Source: Mactromeris polynyma
Taxonomy: Eukaryota > Mollusca > Bivalvia > Venerida > Mactridae
Direction: 5' to 3'
Assembly: GCA_032209605.1 (NCBI GenBank)
Contig: JASFXZ010000027.1
Coordinates: forward strand, 6,529,372-6,593,371
DNA length: 64,000 nucleotides
The translations under genes were made by a program, and so were the position numbers. Under the pieces are notes generated by a model, which saw only the letters and a list, made by a program, of their open reading frames with translations, was not told the origin of the DNA and ran no database searches. Position 1 is the stretch's first letter; each line of letters starts with the position of its first letter. Positions 46,600 through 58,063 of this stretch are shown here, in pieces.

Positions 46600-49500
46600 A
46601 ATGTTATATTCACATGGACGTGTTTCTGTATGTTATATTCACATGGACGTGTTTCTGTATGTTATATTCACATGGACGTGTTTCTGTATGTTATATTCAC
46701 ATGGACGTGTATCTGTATGTTATATTCACATGGACGTGTTTCTGTATGTTATATTCACATGGACGTGTTTCTGTATGTTATATTCACATGGACGTGTATC
46801 TGTATGTTATATTCACATGGACGTGTTTCTGTATGTTATATTCACATGGACGTGTATCTGTATGTTATATTCCCATGGACGTGTTTCTGTATGTTATATT
46901 CACATGGACGTGTTTCTGTATGTTATATTCACATGGACGTGTATCTGTATGTTATATTCACATGGACGTGTATCTGTATGTTATATTCAAATGGACGTGT
47001 TTCTGTATGTTATATTCACATGAACGTGTATCTGTATGTTATATTCACATGGATGTGTATCTGTAAGTTATATTCACATGGACGTGTATCTGTATGTTAT
47101 ATTCACATGGACGTGTATCTGTATGTTATATTCACATGGACGTGTATCTGTATGTTATATTCACATGGACGTGTTTCTGTATGTTATATCCACATGGACG
47201 TGTTTCTGTATGCTATATTCACATGGACGTGTATCTGTATGTTATATTCACATGGACGTGTATCTGTATGCTATATTCACATGGACGTGTATCTGTATGT
47301 TATATCCACATGGACGTGTATCTGTATGTTATATCCACATGGACGTGTTTCTGTATGCTATATTCACATGGACGTGTATCTGTATGTTATATCCAAATGG
47401 ACGTGTATCTGATTGTTATATTCACATGGACGTGTATCTGTATGTTATATTCACATGGACGTGTATCTGTATGTTATATTCACATGGATGTGTATCTGTA
47501 TGTTATATCCACATGGACGTGTATCTGTATGTTATATTCACATGGACGTGTTTCTGTATGTTATATTCACATGGACGTGTTTCTGTATGTTATATTCACA
47601 TGGACGTGTTTCTGTATGTTATATTCACATGGACGTGTATCTGTATGTTATATTCACATGGACGTGTTTCTGTATGTTATATTCACATGGACATGTTTCT
47701 GTATGTTATATTCACATGGACGTGTTTCTGTATGTTATATTCACATGGACGTGTATCTGTATGTTATATCCAAATGGACGTGTATCTGTATGTTATATCC
47801 AGATGGACGTGTATCTGTATGTTATATCCACATGGACGTGTTTCTGTATGTTATATTCACATGGACGTGTTTCTGCATGTTATATCCACATGGACGTGTA
47901 TCTGTATGTTATATTCACATGGACGTGTATCTGTATGTTATATTCACATGGACGTGTATCTGTATGTTATATTCACATGGACGTGTATCTGTATGTTATA
48001 TTCACATGGACGTGTTTCTGTATGTTATATCCACATGGACGTGTATCTGTATGTTATATTCACATGGACGTGTTTCTGTATGTTATATTCACATGGACGT
48101 GTTTCTGTATGTTATATTCACATGGACGTGTATCTGTATGTTATATCCACATGGACGTGTATCTGTATGTTATATTCACATCGACGTGTTTCTGTATGTT
48201 ATATTCACATGGACGTGTATCTGTATGTTATATCCACATTGACGTGTTTCTGTATGTTATATTCACATGGACGTGTATCTGTATGTTATATTCACATGAA
48301 CGTATTTCTGTATGTTATATCCACATGGACGTGTTTCTGTATGTTATATTCAATGGACGTGTATCTGTATGTTATATTCACATGGACGTGTATCTGTATG
48401 TTATATTCACATGGACGTGTTTCTGTATGTTATATTCACATGGACGTGTATCTGTATGTTATATTCACATGGACGTGTTTCTGTATGTTATATTCACATC
48501 GACGTGTTTCTGTATGTTATATCCACATGGACGTGTTTCTGTATGTTATATTCACATCGACGTGTTTCTGTATGTTATATTCACATGGACGTGTATCTGT
48601 ATGTTATATCCACATGGACGTGTGTCTGTATGTTATATTCACATGGACGTGTTTCTGTATGTTATATTCACATGGACGTGTTTCTGTATGTTATATTCAC
48701 ATGGACGTGTTTCTGTATGTTATATTCACATGGACGTGTTTCTGTATGTTATATCCACATGGACGTGTTTCTGTATGTTATATCCACATGGACGTGTATC
48801 TGTATGTTATATTCACATGGACGTGTTTCTGTATGTTATATTCACATGGACGTGTTTCTGTATGTTATATTCACATGGACGTGTATCTGTATGTTATATT
48901 CACATGGACGTGTATCTGTATGTTATATTCACATGGACGTGTTTCTGTATGTTATATTCACATGGACGTGTATCTGTATGTTATATTCACATGGATGTGT
49001 ATCTGTATGTTATATTCACATGGACGTGTTTCTGTATGTTATATTCACATGGACGTGTTTCTGTATGTTATATTCACATGGACGTGTTTCTGTGTGTTAT
49101 ATTCACATGGACGTGTTTCTGTATGTTATATCCACATGGACGTGTATCTGTATGTTATATCCACATGGACGTGTATCTGTATGTCATATTCACATGGACG
49201 TGTATCTGTATGTTATATTCACATGGACGTGTTTCTGTATGTTATATTCACATGGACGTGTTTCTGTATGTTATATCCACATGGACGTGTTTCTGTATGT
49301 TATATCCACATGGACGTGTATTTGTATGTTATATTCATATGGACGTATTTCTGTATGTTATATTCACATGAACGTGTATCTGTATGTTATATTCACATGG
49401 ACGTGTTTCTGTATGTTATATTCACATGGACGTGTTTCTGTATGTTATATTCACATGGACGTGTTTCTGTATGTTATATTCACATGGACGTGTTTCTGTA

Positions 49501-52500
49501 TGTTATATTCACATGGACGTGTTTCTGTATGTTATATTCACATGGACGTGTTTCTGTATGTTATATTCACATGGACGTGTATCTGTATGTTATATCCACA
49601 TGGACGTGTATCTGTATGTTATATTCACATCGACGTGTTTCTGTATGTTATATTCACATGGACGTGTATCTGTATGTTATATCCACATTGACGTGTTTCT
49701 GTATGTTATATTCACATGGACGTGTATCTGTATGTTATATTCACATGAACGTATTTCTGTATGTTATATCCACATGGACGTGTTTCTGTATGTTATATTC
49801 AATGGACGTGTATCTGTATGTTATATTCACATGGACGTGTATCTGTATGTTATATTCACATGGACGTGTTTCTGTATGTTATATTCACATGGACGTGTAT
49901 CTGTATGTTATATTCACATGGACGTGTTTCTGTATGTTATATTCACATCGACGTGTTTCTGTATGTTATATCCACATGGACGTGTTTCTGTATGTTATAT
50001 TCACATCGACGTGTTTCTGTATGTTATATTCACATGGACGTGTATCTGTATGTTATATCCACATGGACGTGTGTCTGTATGTTATATTCACATGGACTTG
50101 TTTCTGTATGTTATATTCACATGGACGTGTTTCTGTATGTTATATTCACATGGACGTGTTTCTGTATGTTATATTCACATGGACGTGTTTCTGTATGTTA
50201 TATCCACATGGACGTGTTTCTGTATGTTATATCCACATGGACGTGTATCTGTATGTTATATTCACATGGACGTGTTTCTGTATGTTATATTCACATGGAC
50301 GTGTTTCTGTATGTTATATTCACATGGACGTGTATCTGTATGTTATATTCACATGGACGTGTATCTGTATGTTATATTCACATGGACGTGTTTCTGTATG
50401 TTATATTCACATGGACGTGTATCTGTATGTTATATTCACATGGATGTGTATCTGTATGTTATATTCACATGGACGTGTTTCTGTATGTTATATTCACATG
50501 GACGTGTTTCTGTATGTTATATTCACATGGACGTGTTTCTGTGTGTTATATTCACATGGACGTGTTTCTGTATGTTATATCCACATGGACGTGTATCTGT
50601 ATGTTATATCCACATGGACGTGTATCTGTATGTCATATTCACATGGACGTGTATCTGTATGTTATATTCACATGGACGTGTTTCTGTATGTTATATTCAC
50701 ATGGACGTGTTTCTGTATGTTATATCCACATGGACGTGTTTCTGTATGTTATATCCACATGGACGTGTATTTGTATGTTATATTCATATGGACGTGTTTC
50801 TGTATGTTATATTCACATGAACGTGTATCTGTATGTTATATTCACATGGACGTGTTTCTGTATGTTATATTCACATGGACGTGTTTCTGTATGTTATATT
50901 CACATGGACGTGTTTCTGTATGTTATATTCACATGGACGTGTTTCTGTATGTTATATCCACATGGACGTGTATCTGTATGTTATATTCACATGGACGTGT
51001 ATCTGTATGTTATATTCACATGGACGTGTTTCTGTATGTTATATCCACATGGACGTGTTTCTGTATGTTATATCCACATGGACGTGTATCTGTATGTTAT
51101 ATTCACATGGACGTGTATCTGTATGTTATATTCACATGGACGTGTTGCTGTATGTTATATCCACATGGACGTGTACCTGTATGTTATATTCACATGGACG
51201 TGTATCTGTATGTTATATCCACATGGACGTGTATCTGTATGTTATATTCACATGGACGTGTATCTGTATGTTATATCCACATGGACGTGTTTCTGTATGT
51301 TATATCCACATGGACGTGTTTCTGTATGTTATATTCACATGGACGTGTATCTGTATGTTATATCCACATGGACGTGTTTCTGTATGTTATATCCACATGG
51401 ACGTGTTTCTGTATGTTATATCCACATGGACGTGTTTCTGTATGTCATATCCACATGGACGTGTTTCTGTATGTTATATCCACATGGACGTGTATCTGTA
51501 TGTTATATCCACATGGACGTGTTTCTGTATGTTATATCCACATGGACGTGTTTCTGTATGTTATATCCACATGGACGTGTTTCTGTATGTTATATCCACA
51601 TGGACGTGTTTCTGTATGTCATATCCACATGGACGTGTATCTGTATGTTATATCCACATGGACGTGTTTCTGTATGTTATATCCACATGGACGTGTTTCT
51701 GTATGTTATATCCACATGGACGTGTTTCTGTATGTTATATTCCCATGGACGTGTTTCTGTATGTTATATTCACATGGACGTGTATCTGTATGTTATATTC
51801 ACATGGACGTGTTTCTGTATGTTATATTCACATGGACGTGTATCTGTATGTTATATCCACATGGACGTGTATCTGTATGTTCTATTCACATGGACGTGTT
51901 TCTGTATGTTATATCCACATGGACGTGTATCTGTATGTTATATTCACATGGACGTGTATCTGTATGTTATATTCACATGGACGTGTTTCTGTATGTTATA
52001 TTCACATGGACGTGTTTCTGTATGCTATATTCACATGGACGTGTATCTGTATGTTATATTCACATGGACGTGTATCTGTATGTTATATCCACATGGACGT
52101 GTTTCTGTATGTTATATTCACATGGACGTGTATCTGTATGTTATATCCACATGGACGTGTATCTGTATGTTATATTCACATGGACGTGTATCTGTATGTT
52201 ATATTCACATGGACGTGTTTCTGTATGTTATATCCACATGGACGTGTTTCTGTATGTTATATTCACATGGATGTGTATCTGTATGTTATATTCACATGGA
52301 CGTGTTTCTGTATGTTATATTCACATGGACGTGTATCTGTATGTTATATTCACATGGACGTGTTTCTGTATGTTATATTCACATGGACGTGTTTCTGTAT
52401 GTTATATCCTCATGGACGTGTATCTGTATGTTATATTCACATGGACGTGTTTCTGTATGTTATATTCACATGGACGTGTTTCTGTATGTTATATTCACAT

Positions 52501-52803
52501 GGACGTGTATCTGTATGTTATATTCACATGGACGTGTTTCTGTATGTTATATTCACATGGACGTGTTTCTGTATGTTATATCCTCATGGACGTGTATCTG
52601 TATGTTATATCAACATGGACGTGTATCTGTATGTTATATTCACATGGACGTGTTTCTGTGTGTTATATTCACATGGACGTGTTTCTGTATGTTATATTCA
52701 CATGGACGTGTATCTGTATGTTATATTCACATGGACGTGTTTCTGTATATTATATTCACATGGACGTGTATCTGTATGTTATATTCACATGGACGTGTAT
52801 CTG
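46600..52803 (+). repeat. giant minisatellite, 29-bp unit (about 214 copies)
   Basis: The unit begins TGTTATATYCACATG and ends GACGTGTWTCTGTA. Almost all variation falls at two sites, Y (T or C) and W (T or A), giving four main unit types in an irregular order. The first 20 or so units all have T at Y; the C form dominates about 51350-51740. One unit is 1 nt short (ATTCAATGG) at 48351 and again at 49800. The unit has no stop in any + frame and 29 is not a multiple of 3, so all three frames are open for kilobases (largest 1,922 codons, 29-residue period). Confidence 0.98.
48060..50954 (+). repeat. 1,449-bp head-to-tail duplication inside the 29-bp array
   Basis: About 48060-49505 is repeated at about 49509-50954 with an offset of 1,449 bp, that is fifty 29-bp units minus the 1-nt deletion. 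The deletion, the ATCGACG variants, the GTGTCTG variant, the TGTCATATT variant and GTATTTGTATG all recur at exactly this offset. The copies differ at few sites (for example GACGTATTT at 49344 versus GACGTGTTT at 50793, and GACTTG at 50095 only). Confidence 0.9.
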
Positions 52804-54087
52804 AACCAAAGAACAGCCGACTTTAGACATTACAAAAGTATGGATTTTCTGTGACCTTAATTAGAAAATCTTCAGAATCTGAGTGGATTGACTAATTTAT
52901 CGTTTTGATTGAAGACAGGGAATGACATAATGACTATTAAGGTATCATTAAGTGTACACCACCAATAACTTTTTGATGCCGATTTCATAGAGGGAACCAT
53001 CATGCTCAATAATTAATACATGGAGTTTGTTAGTAATCGTGAAGTGAGGCATAAATGTCTCATTTCTTGCAAAATATGTCATTTTTCGTCGGCAAGGATG
53101 CCATATCTTACCAAATAATGAGAGAAGGTTCTTTACATACTTTAATTACATAAAAATGGCTTGCCGCACTTAAGTTTCTGACAGTCATTTTATTTAAATA
53201 TGTGCAATAATCGGTTGACTGTGTTGTCCAACAACTACTGTATCTATTCTTCCTTCAGCCACTAACAGCTGACCAACACAAACCACGCTGTGACGAATGA
53301 CTTTCAAATACTCTTAGTACCAGTAACAGCATCATGTACAACATGTGGCTTGTCAGTGTTTCTAACTCGCTACCTATACATGCATATCGGTAGTCATAGT
53401 AACCAGACTGGAATGTCCGTTCTGATTATATCGCTTCGCATTCATCTTTTTCCATGCTACTTTGTTAAAAATAGCCGCGAACATTTCATAGTTTTCTTCA
53501 TTTTATCTGCGTGTCTAAAATTAAATTGGTTGGCTTCACGGTCGACAGTAAGAAAACAACGTCAATCAATTCCAATAAAAATCAAAGTGCTTCTCGAAGG
53601 CTTAAAACCATTTCTGTGGACAATGATTGACGTTTGCATTAGAAATGCTTAATAAAACTAATTCTTGGAACTTTATTTCCAAGTCAAATTGGAGAGAAAT
53701 GCATCGTGTTTTAGCAAAATTGCATAATTCAAAAGTGATTTTTAAGCTAACATGGCTGAGACCTGTGATGAAATTATCGAGGAAACAATACTGGCTAAAT
53801 CCTAAGATCCAACAGTGTTTGTAACTGTCTCAAACAAATTATTGACCACACGAGTTAAGCATATGACTGTATCTACCCTGAACGTTATTACGCGGGCTTT
53901 AAAATCACTTTTTGGTCCTAAATTTGACAAGATGGACGAAGATACACACAGAAGAAATACTTTGAATATCTATCCATTACACGGAGCAAATCTAAGGAAT
54001 GTAAATGTACTGTCATAAAAATATGCTAGATGCCTTATCACGTTTCAAAAAGCTCCTTCGAAGAGAGTATCCCTGACAAGCATAATA
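52804..54087. other. unannotated stretch
   Basis: No recognised gene. A 120-codon ORF at 53290-53652 and two shorter ones have no motif and no convincing splice pairing. Confidence 0.45.
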
Positions 54088-54580
54088 TTGTTATAGTGGA
54101 GTTAGAACGCTGGCTCCACTGTTATAGTGGAGTAAGAACGCTGGCTCCACTGTTATAGTGGAGTTAGAACGCTGGTTCCACTGTTATAGTGGAGTAAGAA
54201 CGCTGGCTCCACTGTTATAGTGGAGTTAGAACGCTGGCTCCACTGTTATAGTGGAGTTAGAACGCTGGTTCCACTGTTATAGTGGAGTAAGAACGCTGGC
54301 TCCACTGTTATAGTGGAGTTAGAACGCTGGTTCCACTGTTATAGTGGAGTTAGAACGCTGGTTTCACTATTATAGTGGAGTTAGAACGCTGGTTTCACTG
54401 TTATAGTGGAGTTAGAACGCTGGTTCCACTGTTATAGTGGAGTTAGAACGCTGGTTCCACTGTTATAGTGGAGTTAGAACGCTGGTTCCACTGTTATAGT
54501 GGAGTTAGAACGCTGGTTCCATTGTTATAGTGGAGTTAGAACGCTGGTTCCACTGTTATAGTGGAGTCAGAACGCTGGTA
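54088..54580 (+). repeat. minisatellite, 31-bp unit (16 copies), hairpin-forming
   Basis: Units with landmarks GTTATAGTGGAGTTAGAACG and CTGGTTCCACT. Across the unit junction the sequence CTCCACTGTTATAGTGGAG forms a 7-bp stem with a 5-nt loop (5-bp stem in the TTCC variants). Early units alternate GTTAG/GTAAG and GGCTC/GGTTC. Later units are almost uniform GTTAG with GGTTC. Confidence 0.95.
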
Positions 54581-55344
54581 CCGCTCCGACATAACTGTTT
54601 ATTGATACGTAATTTTAAACTAGTATGCAATTACCCCTTGTTCCGGTCCAAAGTGCTTGTTCAGAGTCATCCTTCTTATACTGAATTTCCCGTAGCTACA
54701 TACTTATGGTCACACAATTAATATCAAACTAGGGTCAAGAGGCTTCTCCTAGGACTGTTTCATAGTTGTTCAAGAGACAGTCAACATTTTCGATGTAGTG
54801 TCCTTTTCCTGTCGTCTGAAACTACATTTCCGGGGCTTTTAGAAACCAGCAGAAAATGACCCGAAAGTTTCCAAGCGTTCAATGACATGGTATATAAATA
54901 CATGTTAGTCATTTAGGTACAATCAGAACTGGTTTTGTATTATCATCGTAACATAAAATGGACTTTGTTTTCATGTAAGTAACTTTTGATTGCAATAAAA
55001 AAAATGCATACAGTGATGCGCGTTTAATTTCCATTTTAATTTGCTTAAAACCGCGTGTAATAAGTTCCTATCCGTATTGCGTGTATCAGATTGAGCCCAT
55101 TTTTGTAATGTATTTTAAGTAATTGTTTAGTCATTTGTAGTCATGCTTTACCTTAACAAGCAAGAACAATGGCTTTCATAGATTTAAAAAATCACTAAGT
55201 ATACATCAAATAATACATAAATAATGTTTTCTTTGTATTTGTCGAAAAAATAATTTATGATATATTTAAATAAACAAGCAGTTGTTTTTTAAGCTTTGTT
55301 CGTACTTACAACATGAACAATATGTTTGAACTTTGTAATTCATT
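54581..55344. other. unannotated stretch
   Basis: No gene or repeat recognised. Confidence 0.5.
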
Positions 55345-55405
55345 GTCACTGGCCTTTATGTATGTGGTTTGCACTGTAGCAAATTATTCTCTCTCTTTTA
55401 TTAAT
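55345..55405 (+). repeat. dispersed repeat R1, 3' fragment
   Basis: TGTATGTGGTTTGCACTGTAG then CAAATTATTCTCTCTCTTTT matches the 3' end of R1 (GGCGTTCCCTGTAGCAACTT, ATTCTCTCTTTTT) with mismatches. Confidence 0.4.
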
Positions 55406-56307
55406 GCTGTTTTAAGTAGTAACAAGCATCCACTATCCAATACTTTTTAACCAATTTTTTTATAGTTTATCAATTGTGTTTAACATAGTGCATAATGCAT
55501 TGTTAATAAAATAGAAAAGCAAATGATGACTCTGATTTACTCCGCTTCTATATGAGGCAAAGGAAATAATTTATCGTTGAATTATATGAAGCCATTCATT
55601 CAATTGAAAAAAGTGTATCTTCATCTTCAAGAACATAAACAAATTAGGTAAATTAGCCATTTCTTTTTGTACTGAGTGTACATGTTTTGGATCATATTCG
55701 TTGACACGAATGGAACAATGATACAATCGTGTTTGCATGTTAACACTGAACTATGTATAAATACCATCTGTCCATTGAGAGATATTTTATGATGCTCACC
55801 GTCAATTGAGAATAAGTCCTGACTTGTGGAACATCAATGATTCATGTTATAATTGTTATTAGATCATTTTCTAATCGAGCTGTGGTACATGGGCGTGTTC
55901 CTCCACTCACTAATAATCATCACGTGACTTAAAAGTGGTATATGACTTCCGGTATTAAAGTGTTCTTCAAGTAATAAATAACGATGTATAACAATGAAAT
56001 GATATGATATGACATGATATGAAATGATATGAAATGTGAAAATAGTTTTCCCTCACCAGTATAGTTACATCATCTTGTTTGACATTGGCTACTATATGCA
56101 TGAGCCGAATTATGACGGAAATAGCCGAAATATTCCGAATTGCATGGTTCATTTGGAGACCCAGTGAATGAGGATTGCCTCGCTCACCCTGGTACATAAA
56201 ATATATTCTTACCCTAATGATCCCAATTTTTACCAACTATATTTACACCAATTTAACACATTCTAGTATATCACATAGCCTTTTTAGTTTCATATATTAT
56301 TTACATT
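55406..56307. other. unannotated stretch with a small microsatellite
   Basis: AT-rich. It includes an ATATGA-type imperfect microsatellite (about 55997-56035, GATATGATATGACATGATAT). AGCCGAATTATGACGGAAAT at 56102 resembles the tandem units near 60330. No gene seen. Confidence 0.5.
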
Positions 56308-56372
56308 CGTTGCGCGCTAAATGACCATAGCTGTCGATGCGCCGTAAAACAACATATAACTACCTAACTCAT
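56308..56372 (+). mobile_element. SINE 3' tail, second copy
   Basis: TTGCGCGCTAAATGACCATAG, TGTCGATGCGCCGTAAAACA and ACATATAACTACCTAACTCA. Same order of blocks as 35470-35545. Only the tail is present. Confidence 0.6.
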
Positions 56373-57046
56373 TTGGAGACCAATGACCGATTTTGTTTAG
56401 CATTACTCAGACGTATTTGCAAATATTATAGAGTCCTTCGTCACACACCAGGAACCAATTAATCAGTCATTGAAGCGTCTTTGTAGATTTTACACCGAGG
56501 GAGAAACTTTCTGAACGAGAATTTTTCAAAAGTCATAAATAAACATGTATGAATGAATTATAATGCATTCGGAAATATTTGACCACATAGTGAGACGGTT
56601 TCAATACTGGGAGACAGAGAAGTGTTTGTACCTTCCTTGTTTCAAAAACAAACACTATTACAACGCATTATTGTAATTCCTCTCCTGTATTTTTTCCATA
56701 AACTTCTAAAAATAAATATGTATTGTTACGATTGTTATAACTATCTTCCATGACGTTTGTTTCTTGTTTATGTTAATGGAAAGCGAAAACGCTCCCTGAA
56801 CTGGAAGTAATAAAACTAATGTTGTTCATGTTGTTTCCTGATGTAAAAGTCTGGTCTGGTTTCTAAAACAGGAACTTTGTACTTAAATAATTTATTAAAT
56901 GAAAATTGACAATTAAAAATCTGAACGGTGACAATTTAGATATGCCTGACATATGTGATAACCAATGTCAAAATCTTTCCAGCTCGGCAAGTACATTTTC
57001 CTCTAGGCATTTTTTAAAACCAAAATAAAGCGACGTTCTTCTGCAT
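56373..57046. other. unannotated stretch
   Basis: No gene or repeat recognised before the 47-bp array. Confidence 0.5.
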
Positions 57047-58036
57047 GGACGGGAATTTTAAATAATCTAAATATTTAAAACTCCGTGATCGGAAAAACGG
57101 GAATTAAAAATCTTAATATAGTGACACACTTCGTGATCAGAAAACGGGAATTAAAAATCTTAATATAGTGACACACTTCGTGATCAGAAAACGGGAATTA
57201 AAAATCTTAATATAGTGACACACTTCGTGATCAGAAAACGGGAATTAAAAATCTTAATATAGTGACACACTTCGTGATCAGAAAACGGGAATTAAAAATC
57301 TTAATATAGTGACACACTTCGTGATCAGAAAACGGGAATTAAAAATCTTAATATAGTGACACACTTCGTGATCAGAAAACGGGAATTAAAAATCTTAATA
57401 TAGTGACACACTTCGTGATCAGAAAACGGGAATTAAAAATCTTAATATAGTGACACACTTCGTGATCAGAAAACGGGAATTAAAAATCTTAATATAGTGA
57501 CACACTTCGTGATCAGAAAACGGGAATTAAAAATCTTAATATAGTGACACACTTCGTGGTCAGAAAACGGGAATTAAAAATCTTAATATAGTGACACACT
57601 TCGTCTTCAGAAAACGGGAATTAAAAATCTTAATATAGTGACACACTTCGTGATCAGAAAACGGGAATTAAAAATCTTAATATAGTGACACACTTCGTGA
57701 TCGGAAAAACGGGAATTAAAAATCTTAATATAGTGACACACTTCGTGATCAGAAAACGGGAATTAAAAATCTTAATATAGTGACACACTTCGTGATCAGA
57801 AAACGGGAATTAAAAATCTTAATATAGTGACACACTTCGTGATCAGAAAACGGGAATTAAAAATCTTAATATAGTGACACACTTCGTGATCAGAAAACGG
57901 GAATTAAAAATCTTAATATAGTGACACACTTCGTGATCAGAAAACGGGAATTAAAAATCTTAATATAGTGACACACTTCGTGATCAGAAAACGGGAATTA
58001 AAAATCTAAATATGGTAACACACTTCGTTGATCGGA
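57047..58036 (+). repeat. minisatellite, 47-bp unit (about 21 copies)
   Basis: Units with landmarks TTCGTGATCAGAAAACGGGA, ATTAAAAATCTTAATATAGT and GACACAC. The first (from GACGGGAATTTTAAATAATC) and last (ATGGTAACACACTTCGTTG) units are diverged; the middle ones are almost identical. Variants: GATCGGAAAAACG near 57083 and 57700, GTGGTCAG near 57554, GTCTTCAG near 57603. Diverged edges with a homogeneous centre suggest internal expansion. It ends about 30 bp before the Tc1-like element. Confidence 0.95.
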
Positions 58037-58063
58037 AAGCATTGGTTTCACTTACATGTTTTA

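Noticed and set aside
46548..52854. ORFs of up to 1,922 codons in the 29-bp array as a giant repeat protein
   Set aside because: Three overlapping + frames are open at once because the unit lacks stops. There is no splice context, domain or frame-specific constraint, and 1-nt unit deletions do not affect openness.
53290..53652. 120-codon ORF as a gene
   Set aside because: No motif, no in-frame splice pairing with the candidate exons and ordinary AT-rich composition.
57047..58036. CRISPR array (regular near-identical repeats)
   Set aside because: The 47-bp units are directly contiguous without unique spacers, the DNA is eukaryotic and no cas genes are present. The same applies to the other arrays.
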